DNA of 54,976 nt. Origin: a virus. The notes under the pieces were generated by a model. It made no database searches. It was not told where the DNA came from and worked only from the letters and a program-made list of their open reading frames with translations. The translations under genes and the position numbers were made by a program. Where the stretch lies: the IMG/VR virus record IMGVR_UViG_3300042563_000596, positions 1 through 54,976 of that record; one strand, 5' to 3'. The stretch's first letter is position 1, and the number at the start of each line of letters is the position of its first letter. Of the stretch, positions 45,701-50,428 are shown piece by piece.

Positions 45701-46504
45701 GTTGACATCTTCAAATGGTAGTGTGCTTATCACATCAACTAAGTTGTTACCGGGGAATATAAACTCATCTTGTGCATCTTTACTAGGTACTGTAAAAGTA
45801 ACTACACCCTGAGTAGCTCCGTTATTACTAACACCATATACATCTCGTACCGGCAAATTAGGTTGAGTAGGACTGAATCCTGATACACCGGGTTCTCCTT
45901 GTATCCAAAACTGTGATGGCTGATTTACTGTAAATCTATACGAACCACCTCTTAATAAAGTGATAGTAGGATTGGTACTGCCAGCAGAAGCTCCCAGTTC
46001 TCTTATATTATAACCATTAGCTAAATCAGTAACTATATAATCATTGGTTGAATAGACTAGTGCAGAAGACACAGTTACTGCGGGAGGACCAGTAGGTATC
46101 CAGTAATATTGATTGTAATTTACTATTTTGTCAAAATCAGTAAATGAATCCCATGAATAAATCTGACTTTCAAACAGTCTTGAATTATTATTAGTAATTC
46201 CTCCCTGCAATTCTAGTGCATCTAAAATACCGGGATAGCTAATAAAATCTTGAGCAGTTGACTGATTAGTTTTTGTAAATACAACACCGGGATCTAGTTG
46301 ATAGTCTGTTCTTGTTTTATTTGGTTCTGTTACATAATAATCATTAGCATTAACACCATAACCTACTTTACTACCAATATATCCTTGTATCTTTTTTGTG
46401 ATAGGAGGATTTACTAGCTGGTCTAGTGTTGCTGACAAAAACTCAGTGTTGGTTTTTGTTTGAAAAATTTCGGGAAGAAAATTAAGAGTTCTTATTCTTG
46501 TCAT
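27707..46504 (-). CDS. Giant 6265-residue virion structural (fibre/baseplate-type) protein
   Basis: One uninterrupted frame of 18.8 kb. The N-terminus (TRIRTLNFLPEIFQTKTNTE, QLDPGVVFTKTNQSTAQDFI, WDSFTDFDKIVNYNQYYWIP) is typical of the very large structural proteins that follow gp6 in T4-like marine phages. FG-GAP-like propeller repeats lie at about residues 2300-3080. At least 13 copies of a roughly 70-residue beta module (FSVNDPIIFTG...GTTYYVKSI...FTIS...GSM) are visible, one near residue 330, one near 2650 and most from 4030 to the C-terminus. A BNR/sialidase-like propeller with repeated FVAVG...GVIYYSENG...W units lies at about 4800-5200. No signal peptide. It is probably a host-recognition fibre or baseplate-attached protein. 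Confidence 0.85.
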   Translation of the reverse strand: MTRIRTLNFLPEIFQTKTNTEFLSATLDQLVNPPITKKIQGYIGSKVGYGVNANDYYVTEPNKTRTDYQLDPGVVFTKTNQSTAQDFISYPGILDALELQGGITNNNSRLFESQIYSWDSFTDFDKIVNYNQYYWIPTGPPAVTVSSALVYSTNDYIVTDLANGYNIRELGASAGSTNPTITLLRGGSYRFTVNQPSQFWIQGEPGVSGFSPTQPNLPVRDVYGVSNNGATQGVVTFTVPSKDAQDEFIFPGNNLVDVISTLPFEDVNGAPLSALGSIDSITSLNNLRVMFYDTGVVNEIGYISAYYDETSFDTNDNALVAPLVVTIGSSNSSTDRFTLSTGNTSQLVVNNTITFNNPVFGGVTAGTIYYIKSVDSSTEFTISDTLGGATFPLTTDSGTMTANANQGLYEEGFYTTVSENFYRITYVVDPSDPTNPIIRLIPDGLIPTEQKITATYGSTWIDRQFYRNTLGVVSLVPYITAPLDQLYYQDGTSANKVGIIRIIENNTTNTINVETDILGKKNYTSTNGVVFTNGLKVEFDGDVIPSRYLSGQYYVEGVGSAIELISVETLVSPEDFTTSTFVPFDTTPFDLSNFDSDLFIPTDLDYITIARNAINKNAWSRSNRWFHSQVINQTAIYNNNPSIVTEFAKAENKARRPIIEFYPNLGLFNSGTRGKDAVDFIDQRTTDALSQIAGLNNYFPDVEVYTENTVSIASVVGTSTTITIPTADIVGTFQVGQYISDYLDILPNNTQITNITIAGNNTVLTVSWAVSQSVGSATSVAVIATDTTVNNYSIFSGARIIFAADTDVNVRNKIYVVALSQLSPSSVPVITLTEAQDGLCEENDQAVITRGYNNQGNTYYFSNDNWITAQEKVTVNQAPLFDVFDENGISFSDPTIYQGTSFAGCTLFSYGIGSGTDDPILGFPIRYSAIDNVGDISFDVSLNTDTFDYVTGTTPITQKVNTGYVFNYDDRTEYTRELGWQTAVAPSAQYQVFQFTYLKDNPSTTFVCDIAAISEVEGQDSWTSVQVYINNACQCVSEYSYTITANSTIIELLDVSELDSDTPIEVLILSNQVSNQAYYTIPVNLSNNPFNQDLETVNVGDIRLQYRDIYVNAPGMLGQVFGSNNYRDLGNLVPYGTNIIQNSASLVLPGTFLRKTNHNLFDALQFNSNEYTKFKNLLVDTINNAEYVQRYTPSEILDQAIDIITAAKSESQAFFWSDMLPAKSPLRSNTYTFANNLDTSIYPLTTTYNFATANYNGVIVYLSRIISGVTIQKQLIINQDYVISQDAPSLTVTLDLIAGDKITIKEYNQTYGSYVPNTPTKLGLYPAYTPQVVLDTAYTQPTYFIKGHDGSYNKLYGSYNTNLGVLEDFRDQGLLEFETRIYNNLKLSSTVPIQTYEVLPGFFRDTDYTYSEFLQMYSESFLNWVGQNRLNYKTQVFSKVNEFTYNYTNAANKLTNTPIEQGYWRGVYQYFYDTTTPNATPWEMLGFTDQPTWWTERYGPAPYTSDNLILWNDLEQGVIWNDGVPITVETVARPGLTNIIPVDSAGNLVSPFVAIVGNYNPNTFQRDWKVGDDAPVELSYRRSSAYPFDLMRIFALMKPANFFNLGVDVDNYKYNLEFNQYLVNNRSHLVISDVEIYGSGTAKTSYINWIVDYEKQIGINATENITNLLDNLDVRLIYRLAGYSDKNLLKFYVEKGTPNSRNASLLIPDESYSLLLYDNQPFDRIVYSGVVIQITQDGYTVFGNSQTNAYFKVLKPVNNGKYNNIQVEDAQVKVAVDYTANELLIPYGAKFYSEQEVAQFLSSYGAYLTSQGMIFNDVLGGIEVNWDQMISEFLYWSQTGWEVGSILLLNPSAQTLKIDKESSIVQPLTVQNTNFVLNQNLYPIQAKDLSVFRNGTEFSVTALNQGDTVSYGQFNLSNFEHAVVFDNTTLFNDTIYNLITGLRQNRIYVRGTKTAEWNGTITASGFILNQDNIKEWSRAVKYTKGSIVLYKNKYWTALKVIEPSNIFNERDWKETDYDQIQKGLLPNSSTRSYESALYYDTNKANLENDADLLGFSLIGYRPRDYMALVDLTDITQINVYQNLIKNKGTRNAIEAFRGATLPQGGIEYEVYENWAIKSGEFGGLLNKNFVDFKINEQYLTGNPSIVSLTNGVYTPGSQQEVPIYSLFNYARPIDSPNILSTIDPSTPTQVYPDAGYVNFDDVKMSSYFYSGLPVARDKNNEPVLINDFYVRDYAWLANYLGNWDVLAWTSVGRVIAVRSNLNNTATITFAQPHGLVRLQPLSIINYATNVDGYYIVANIVNLNEVIINLPVATEIASTGQGIGLTFQSQRVSNPASINNLPLLDTEFVKNTVWVDESTDGSWAVYRKSLNYQYNNEVTKTNSTTFGSAVAYTDQAGYLISDASAGEVYRYAQDSANNYFIVETLTGGTSFGSKIVYAGNTYVISEPTTASEVHVYVINDSQLSDDFVLYQTIAAPGGVTDWGSELAISGDQNWLYISDIANDKVHVYQKQNILLNAGYFVSGQTYVITDLGTTDFTLIGAIESKVGITFVATGVGTGTGAATQITYKASTIINGVALSLVSSTDKFSKSITTNYYGDVMVVGAPDKDYDGNIANWGSAFAFSRAVQNIEVQFNTIGQTFQLAWTPITVSRTVSATNATGNLITLNSVSGIAVNDPIIFSGTGLLGTGIQGNSVYYIRSIAGSDITIKTSRSSITPEAISTVGSVSNVTATVQTSPLYVSRNGVIVQDNNYGVIGSTFVYSGTLTAGDIITVSDSKFTYAQTFTSNYNNRVGTQFGYSLDTIQSGSEILIGSPFEISDENQEGAVYRFTNAGAKFGLVTGVNECNVTAVRPLLINGYFVNVPIGNATVVANAINSANITNIQAAATVDNKLMIQVINTDLTQVNQKLIITAVDTTTLTELGIEIYTNTQVINCPHEFGPTQFGSVVQFNEYDSVVISAPVATRYEGTTFDFIDDEDFTNDTIFDNNATQFIDTAPNAGAVYMFDYISNYNENLTNIGEFVYAQSVNSKDIVYGFNPLYGTALDFNSNVVMIGTPNFLPDSVDGQVTIYENESGIKDWSIYRNSAPIVNIDSIQNAQLFSAETNNTLINLDYIDPLQGKLLGSVRQNINYVTSIDPANYNSDEIFDPQSGLIWGPEKVGKVWFDTTNVRFVNYHQNDLVYNSKYWGTVFPGSDVAVYTWVVSNVSPRDYQGPGTPKDSTRYTVSSIIDSSNIVTPVYYFWVRNSNIIFREEGKTLSDTILESYISNPKNSGIAFFAPLRDNSFALYNCAEYINANDSVFHIGYANGTNDDEAHSEYTLIKEDFADDFLPGLPKLGSNAEPIGLYDRLLDSLAGVDEEGSVVPNPYLPKAVQSGVLARPRQSFFYNRYLALKNYLTYANEVLAQYPISEIRPDISLLFAQGEFYNTPDYWQYINWWTTGYDNNTKSAIQVPLYADLSTLSVATDTIVTVENNGSGKFEVYRYDGNSIWTRIGLENGTIEFNLTLWDYAEARLGFGDNFFDTSSYDEYPSEETRYIIRALNEQIYIDELLLFRNKGLILLFDYIQSESTESQNYLPWLNKTSLVDVAHTIRELKPIEVFQTDNQDFLAGYINEVKPYHVVVKEFVFKYTGIDTFDGNITDFDLPAQYDKSVNQFITPSLVYSNPNQDNEYVDTDDIWQTAPYTQWFQNKGVSLTGESNYEITTLVSYMTLGSSFMFVDNAQGFPINGTIRIGNEEIAYSSVDRALNLVSGLQRGLNGTAISQHFPNEKIFIDLPEVIVLNGGKGYVDPPRVTAYVDLDLYPAPTTEAVFEAVMSLDSVLSINVIDPGQGYMVLPEIRIDPSVVISFTNADINSTLHTIRVYGPNLATGDLVLFKQSDAGVGRLANNQWYYINVLETTPTAIVAFYSNYSDAINDTNRIQISDIGTDDQLTISLGAKASAITSASPIRENNITLRFDRTTYTSQVQDWRAGTYYGSFFAGSYFNSESVSSSSMQLESVLPPISSVLASAQGVAFEITDVDNDRQLTWSSLERNVGNTILATNAIRLIPLDDGSANPNASGSTIGFYEGMPVKFVGAVAGGLQENITYYVKTIINDTDFTVSLTEGGGTVTLTNATIPAAGLKCLAGEVVDTAVLTVNYPGILEVTATQAGTNALTVPMSLIGTGGTEGFYTNLPVFFTKYSVTEPVFGGVIENDVYYITTVINSQTFTISETQDPLSTTATATTASNNRVTVSSTDDFSVNDPIIFTGTTFGNIIAGTTYYVSEIVNTTQMTISTLINGGVFVLSNGAGSMLLTSQANTLTLSTATGSMTMNVSLPVSPGQVNGQLFTLYSTSEQYPNVSGTNSSLIERTMTATIATLDRITIDSSTGNTDDFYVNMPVQFDTTIGGLTAATTYYITDYGIVEIDAISTSSSNLITCDTTESLYVGMPIIFSGQGLGGITIGVEYFVESINIDGIRFTISDTDGGSVKILTNDSGSMLGTGEEYITVSASSGGSDVTLSNTVSDFDMTQEIIIDAIFDVSYILGGYRALVSTAGEGYAVNNTIVIPGADIGGATPANNLTLTVNTIDETDGGIIDVICSGIVAGTSDQYYLKVISPNQFEVYSNPLMTVPVTGIGFDFVGFTTTTATNITASNDRVTVTSSANFSVNDPVVFTGTIFSSQITLGQTYYIVDKPTATTVRLTTEPGGSVINFTTDTTGSMSMTKAGSFALLPEPFYFNQSIVKFNNRVYVCVVSNNDDDFIFGKWELLDSGDRRLNAMDRVVGYYQPTVNMPGVDLTQLFEGVTYPNSTYLGNPFAPAQQYELDTILQTQAFYPTDIDVASVVWNGTNYLAAASAPNYSAVLGSETGESWAVAKLTNAGIGLTDIIQANNIYVMSSTNSATPILRSNDGIVWTTTGTVTSEIGPQPISIAALSLQSVAYRNNLFVAVGEGIVSSSDTYDWTQRLAFTEYDNTLYGVSAVNVAAFTGFVAVGKGEVPEYSTGLTQIVDTNLIYYSANGINWTGVNFIPSAGVNTSTPNGFNGVAANGNNIVAVGENGVIYYSENGASWLGVNEVTVLSVNSATEQLILTNTAGFAVNDVIRFTDSFSSITAGISYYIKTIVSSTQVEISTSLGGTVLNLTDGSIPFRTRMYSYPTTATLNDVVYGDGVFIAVGDTGTIRTSTNAITWTTVASGTTEKLKGISHKETGSFIAVGENDTVLLTDDYGVTWTVSTLFVVAPPIYDIQGDAFTAGYAPEELVAGMVTDNLAMTVNTRPGTNWPATEYAHTGYNIVSLELNPVSSTQTVYSFDGAAQYPTEIFVAVINGTTGLSTTIYEGTDYAIDWINNIITLTTSIAFTPVSDTLRIDVYETGNGDQLVKSNSKTDPIRLNTDTGFNEIYLNCNYSGVIYSGSGVIRPETYSVEVFATATESVTNRILCDSVQQFVINEPIRFQGVVFGNIVEDQQYYVKSISPATNTITISDSINGITGVAGSIYVLTDATGLMLVNIEIGSGLVWTDPIVTYNGTKLVIGNTNTAVKTKSSNNAVVTVSTNGLIANSPVTFGEGIFTGSNIDPLTTYYIKTIIDSNEFTISETPSGSVKVLGNASGRSMYITNDYAIGLASNGISAKLVFAAPYDNSTDYLSYTIFGETFPAQYGYTLPETQILSGDGIEDTFALNNFVGGDNPGNAIVEVDGIRLSPLGDYTIDPALDEIIFNSAPTNGSTIAVTTFNDTQQQYLNTQVIGDGISTAPVVNAIQSISNEITLPLAVTRATATTAGVPNEITVDSTSGFVLNATVEFKGISFGGIATDGTVYFVDSIVSSTVFTIKNENGTQIVTTLGTGTIQVTVGGKPAVRVTTAAANGLSENDLVRIDGTLGSIQLNNNTYYAKIIDSTTFDLYESGIPGYAGYNPAFGAVNYPITTISSYTGEGYVWLVDSYYLVTQIATATTTSTNLITVTSTSQLVVNTPVIFTGSVLGGLVAGTTYYIRAIVSATQFTVSATRGGSSVALSNDSGSMNVTQWEHVNTDRLWVTVNGERVPSTSLRLNADNNLSILTSIDSSDVVIITSMMPYATPDEEIYLNFVDTINEASVYRANTGTRTWLTQPIYDLSTVIYVDDVTRLTNTIVQSVTTPAAVSGNYNFGLTADKRLITNVTVYNNSTNEFISSDNYRVVIEELSPILKITAGSYINVGNQLTITTLEGNLIYVNGEQIRFGSVDLTNNTLSNLERGVNGTGKQSLILTYTEVFGLLSKNRLSDVYYNQTWNPIDDAIFNTVDGDPLQISETVSAEFLNTDIL
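28535..34400 (-). repeat. Dispersed ~70-residue VNDPIxFxG beta modules
   Basis: At least 11 diverged copies inside the giant virion protein gene, at about 28535-28750, 29070-29300, 29770-29970, 30080-30320, 31150-31370, 32420-32660 and a tandem block at 33070-34400. Shared landmarks are VN(D/T)P(I/V)xF, GTTYY(V/I), FTIS and GSM. Two more copies lie near 38330-38590 and 45310-45540. Confidence 0.75.
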
Positions 46505-46513
46505 TTTTAATGA

Positions 46514-49500
46514 TTACCTACCAATTTGTAACTCAGCGGGAGTTAATGCCGCTACTACCAATACATCATTTGCTACTGCCCCATTTGCAAAAATCTCATA
46601 AGGCATGCACTTTATTTCGTATAAATCACCAAAACGCTTGCTAGGATCATTTGGTACTAATACAGCAGAACTTATTAATTCTCCGCATTCAGCATGTAGA
46701 TATGCACTTAGTTCTGAGAAAAAGAACGTATCTCCAAAATTCCAATTGTTAATATTAAAATACTCATTCATTGCTGTTAATACTGCACTTCTGATTTCAC
46801 TATCACTAGCATTAGTTTTACTTTGTTTAATTACCTTTATTGTGGCTCTTAGCGCAGGTTCTGCTTTAGGACCAAATAACGGTTTGAATACAACACTATT
46901 TAACACCACAGAATCCGACAACATTTTGAAATTCTGAACTTGTGAGTACTCTTGATTTAGTTGATTGATCGTTGGCATATCTGGCATAGGTATTGTGTTA
47001 GTTGAATCTTGAATCCAATTTTGATACGCAGTATAATAAGATTGCGTAACTACATAAAGATCAATAATATTAGTAGTAGCTGGATCTATTCTAGTAGTAT
47101 TATTAGAATTATGTCTGTATTGAAAAGACAATCCTTGTCTACCCGGTTTTACTGAGTATTCAAGTTGTTCTACTAATACATATGAAGGTATAGTTACCGT
47201 TTGATCTTGTACTGATTTGTAAAACTTATTCTCTGTATATGCATAAAATAATTGTCCTAGAGGATAATCATATTTTACAACTTCTACTTGAGTTTTAGTA
47301 GCAAATTGATACACAACGTCAGTAGAAGGAACAATAACTTCTCTTGATAAATTAATAGCATCTTGAATTAATCTAAAGAAAACATATATTCCTATATTTG
47401 AACCCGTATTATCGTAACCAGTAATTTGCTGAAAGAAATCTGGATTTAAGATTAACTGACTGTTATTAACATCAGTAGCCGCAATTTCAACTTGGAAATC
47501 ATCTACATAACCGTCGGATTGAACAGTTTGTCCTAAAATATTAACTTTTACATCTTTACCTAAACTTTGTGAAGAATTAGGCTGAGAATTTACTTGTAAA
47601 ACATTAATAAAGTCTTGAATAATTTTTCCAGTAAACGGATCGTATACTAACTCATCTCGTGCAAACGTAAATCTAGTATCCGCAACACTACCAAAGTAAT
47701 AAGTTAATGACTTAAGTGTAACAGTATATCTACCTGATCCCATACTTTGAAATTTAACAAAATAATTCTCGTCGGTTATAGGTCTAATAGTCCATCTTTC
47801 TTGATTTATAGTAAGGGCGTTATTGAATACTAATGTAAAATTCTGTTCAAGTTCCATACGAACTACACACTCATTAATTAAAGTAGCAGATAATGAGTTG
47901 TCAAAAACAGGTATAACGCTAACTAATATTGATCCTGAAGGAACATATCCGTTTAGTGTTACGGGTCCTGTTCCATTAGCGAAACCACCTTCGCCGTTAT
48001 TACTACCGTCTCCTATAACGTTTAATACAGTAGTCCAAATAAAATATTGTTCAGAATTTGCGGGGATCCCTGCTACCAATCTATTGTTGGCATCATAGTA
48101 AAATCCTGACGGTGCACGAAATCTTAAAATTGATCCAGTAGTAACATACTTTGCATTAGTAGTAGTAAAGGTTCCCAACGAAGCGGGAGTATTATTACTA
48201 CCAGATATGTTATAAAAATATCCTGATTCACTAGAAGCATCTACTGAACTAGTTTGCCAATATACCCAAGTGTTGTTAGGAGCTACTTGTGTATTTGTAA
48301 TAGTATATCTAGGATAATTCTGAATGTAATACTGATTAGCTTTATTTTCTGCAAGAACAGACGCAAGTGTATTATTAAAGAATGCAATAATATCACTTAT
48401 GTTATCTATAGTAAGTTCTAAAAATCCGTCAGTATCGTTTTGATAAAGAGCACCATCTGAACCAAACGAATTAGTACTTGAATATTTTCCTGTTGGGTCT
48501 AATAAGTCAAAGTTTTTAGAAATACCCACTGAACTACGATTAATTGCTTTACTTTTTATAATAGAACTATAAAGAGTATAAGGGAAGTTGTTGTAGTCTT
48601 CACCGTTTACCATTCTGTTTTGCGTGTAATAACGAGTAGGTGCTCGTTGTTTAATTTCTGATAAAGGCTCTCTAACTTGCGCGTTAGATACAGCAAGTGG
48701 TAACTCTAATCCCAATGTTAGTGTTTCATTTCTTCCTTGACGATTCACATAAGTAAACGCTACCGTAATGCCTTGCATTTCTGACGGGTCAATTACATAT
48801 GTTTGAGCGTTACTAGAACGTACATATGCTCTAAATAATCCTACCGGTACTTCAGAAAATACGCCATCACCGAAAATATAAGTAACTTGATCGTTAAATC
48901 TAGAATTTACTGAAAATATTTTTTTGTCAGAAAACTCTGTTTGTAGGTATGCGTCTGCATAAACGTTGTCAACTTTTCTCCAAAGTGTTCTATCACCATT
49001 GTTATTGTTTAACTGATATAACCACGTGTCTGTATTATTAACACCTTGAATACTACCTATATCTACTGTTTGATTTGATATTTGTTGTTCTAAATTAAAA
49101 TCAAAGTTTTGTAGTGTCCCTTGTTTGAAGTAGAAAAAGAATCCAGTTTCAGGACTACCGTATCCCAACTTGTCATTACGATATAAAATGTTAAATCTAC
49201 TACTAGGGTCAGGTGGAATTTCGTATATATAATCTTCACCTAAACTAGTTACAGATACTAACTCAAAACTCATGTTCTGTCCATCTACTGAAGAAGTAAA
49301 CGGAGCAATGGGCAAACTATTATCAGGAATTTTTATTGAATATTCGTTTGTTGTTACATTCACTATGTCAGTAGAATTACCCGGTCTACCTATGCGTTGA
49401 GTATCAACTAGAGTAGCATTGATAATAGTGTTGAATTGTTCTAACCAATTTGGATTTGCTGGGTCATTCCAAAGTATAGGTATATTATTTAAATTAACAC

Positions 49501-49900
49501 CATTGATGTCTAAAAGATTTTGTGTAGTTTGGATACTAGTAACTTTCAAATAACCTTGAGCGGCTAAGTTTCTTTTAGGAGTATAGCTTACTAAGTTTGC
49601 TAACTTGATTACTGAGTCTCTGCGTTCAGCAGTGTCAATAAAGTTTTCACGAGAGTTTAAGTCGTTTCTAAAAGCAAGACCCTGACCCATATAAGCCATA
49701 ACGTCAAGCAGAGCAATAAACTCTGAACTTTCAATATAGTCGTTAAAAGTTTCAGGATAATATAATTGCAAATAGTCTATAAAACTCTTTCTAAGAGTTT
49801 CATAGTCATAGCTTCTAAAATCCGCTTCTCTGAATGTCTGGTAAATCTGCTTCCAGTCATTGACTCCAAAAAGTCCGCTTTGTCTAGATGATGTTGCCAT
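46514..49900 (-). CDS. 6: Baseplate wedge protein, T4 gp6-like
   Basis: 1128 residues; T4 gp6 has 660, and marine relatives are often longer. The N-terminal block (SGLFGVNDWKQIYQTFREAD, YLQLYYPETFNDYIESSEFI, RNDLNSRENFIDTAERRDSV) is the strongly conserved opening of gp6 in cyanophage-type myoviruses. The C-terminal part (SELSAYLHAECGELISSAVL, RFGDLYEIKCMPYEIFANGA) also fits gp6 and gpJ-like wedge proteins. It builds the inner baseplate ring with gp25. The gp25-like gene lies directly upstream, as expected. A late box and an 8-base inverted repeat lie in the 63-base gap before ATG 49900. Confidence 0.9.
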   Translation of the reverse strand: MATSSRQSGLFGVNDWKQIYQTFREADFRSYDYETLRKSFIDYLQLYYPETFNDYIESSEFIALLDVMAYMGQGLAFRNDLNSRENFIDTAERRDSVIKLANLVSYTPKRNLAAQGYLKVTSIQTTQNLLDINGVNLNNIPILWNDPANPNWLEQFNTIINATLVDTQRIGRPGNSTDIVNVTTNEYSIKIPDNSLPIAPFTSSVDGQNMSFELVSVTSLGEDYIYEIPPDPSSRFNILYRNDKLGYGSPETGFFFYFKQGTLQNFDFNLEQQISNQTVDIGSIQGVNNTDTWLYQLNNNNGDRTLWRKVDNVYADAYLQTEFSDKKIFSVNSRFNDQVTYIFGDGVFSEVPVGLFRAYVRSSNAQTYVIDPSEMQGITVAFTYVNRQGRNETLTLGLELPLAVSNAQVREPLSEIKQRAPTRYYTQNRMVNGEDYNNFPYTLYSSIIKSKAINRSSVGISKNFDLLDPTGKYSSTNSFGSDGALYQNDTDGFLELTIDNISDIIAFFNNTLASVLAENKANQYYIQNYPRYTITNTQVAPNNTWVYWQTSSVDASSESGYFYNISGSNNTPASLGTFTTTNAKYVTTGSILRFRAPSGFYYDANNRLVAGIPANSEQYFIWTTVLNVIGDGSNNGEGGFANGTGPVTLNGYVPSGSILVSVIPVFDNSLSATLINECVVRMELEQNFTLVFNNALTINQERWTIRPITDENYFVKFQSMGSGRYTVTLKSLTYYFGSVADTRFTFARDELVYDPFTGKIIQDFINVLQVNSQPNSSQSLGKDVKVNILGQTVQSDGYVDDFQVEIAATDVNNSQLILNPDFFQQITGYDNTGSNIGIYVFFRLIQDAINLSREVIVPSTDVVYQFATKTQVEVVKYDYPLGQLFYAYTENKFYKSVQDQTVTIPSYVLVEQLEYSVKPGRQGLSFQYRHNSNNTTRIDPATTNIIDLYVVTQSYYTAYQNWIQDSTNTIPMPDMPTINQLNQEYSQVQNFKMLSDSVVLNSVVFKPLFGPKAEPALRATIKVIKQSKTNASDSEIRSAVLTAMNEYFNINNWNFGDTFFFSELSAYLHAECGELISSAVLVPNDPSKRFGDLYEIKCMPYEIFANGAVANDVLVVAALTPAELQIGR

Positions 49901-49906
49901 AATAAG

Positions 49907-49950
49907 TCTCGGTTAATATATACTATATTTATCATTTTGAAAAACCGAGA
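49907..49950 (-). promoter_or_regulatory. Late promoter straddled by an 8-bp inverted repeat before gp6
   Basis: GATAAATA (49933-49926, minus) lies between the arms TCTCGGTT (49950-49943) and AACCGAGA (49914-49907). The downstream arm ends 6 bases before ATG 49900 and covers the only purine-rich (GAGA) ribosome-site candidate. It has the same layout as at 24638-24686, with a shorter stem. Confidence 0.5.
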
Positions 49951-49963
49951 GTTTTATGATTTA

Positions 49964-50413
49964 TTAAATTCTAGAGGCTACACTAGTATCTTGATTAAAA
50001 AATACATTTAAAACTAATGCTTGATTGAATGGAGTTACTGCCATTTCTACTTCTATTAGTATACCGTTGTCACGAGGATAAATATTTACATAGTTAAGTT
50101 GAAGTCTTGGATCTAAACTAGCAACTCTTCTGACTTCAGTTTCTAACTGCTGCTGCGTATCAAAATTATTAGGCTCAAATACAAAACTCCAAAGAGTAGT
50201 TCCATATCCTGGTTGTCCTACTTTTTGTCCTAAGGGTATATTAAGTGCATTTATAAAGTCTTGAATAACTAGTTGACTATCCACCATTCTAAACTTTTTA
50301 CCAAATACGATAGGATCAGTTATACCGCCGGTGCCGGCATCACTACCGGGCCTAGCGTTAGTAGTTTTTGGTTTGTCTGCATTTATTGTACTGAATCCGA
50401 TGTATGTTGGCAT
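49964..50413 (-). CDS. 25: Baseplate wedge protein, gp25-like
   Basis: 149 residues of the GPW/gp25 family, which shares the fold of sheath-initiator proteins of contractile systems. Visible marks are IQDFINALNIPLGQKVGQPG, YGTTLWSFVFEP and EVRRVASLDPRLQLNYVNIY, the conserved helix with its E-R-R/D-P-R features. It sits between the hub and gp6-like genes, the canonical baseplate order. The size is normal (T4 gp25 is 132). No Shine-Dalgarno is seen; an AATAAATA box ends 4 bases before ATG 50413. Confidence 0.9.
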   Translation of the reverse strand: MPTYIGFSTINADKPKTTNARPGSDAGTGGITDPIVFGKKFRMVDSQLVIQDFINALNIPLGQKVGQPGYGTTLWSFVFEPNNFDTQQQLETEVRRVASLDPRLQLNYVNIYPRDNGILIEVEMAVTPFNQALVLNVFFNQDTSVASRI

Positions 50414-50417
50414 GATG

Positions 50418-50425
50418 TATTTATT
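50418..50425 (-). promoter_or_regulatory. Late-type promoter box at the gp25-like gene
   Basis: Minus strand AATAAATA, close to the T4 late consensus TATAAATA, 4 bases before ATG 50413 and just after the previous stop at 50429. It would give leaderless or near-leaderless RNA. Confidence 0.5.
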
Positions 50426-50428
50426 CTT

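Noticed and set aside
27707-46504. Sequencing fusion of several genes
   Set aside because: The frame is uninterrupted over 18.8 kb with uniform composition, no internal ribosome sites or promoters noticed, and a recognisable N-terminus for giant phage structural proteins.
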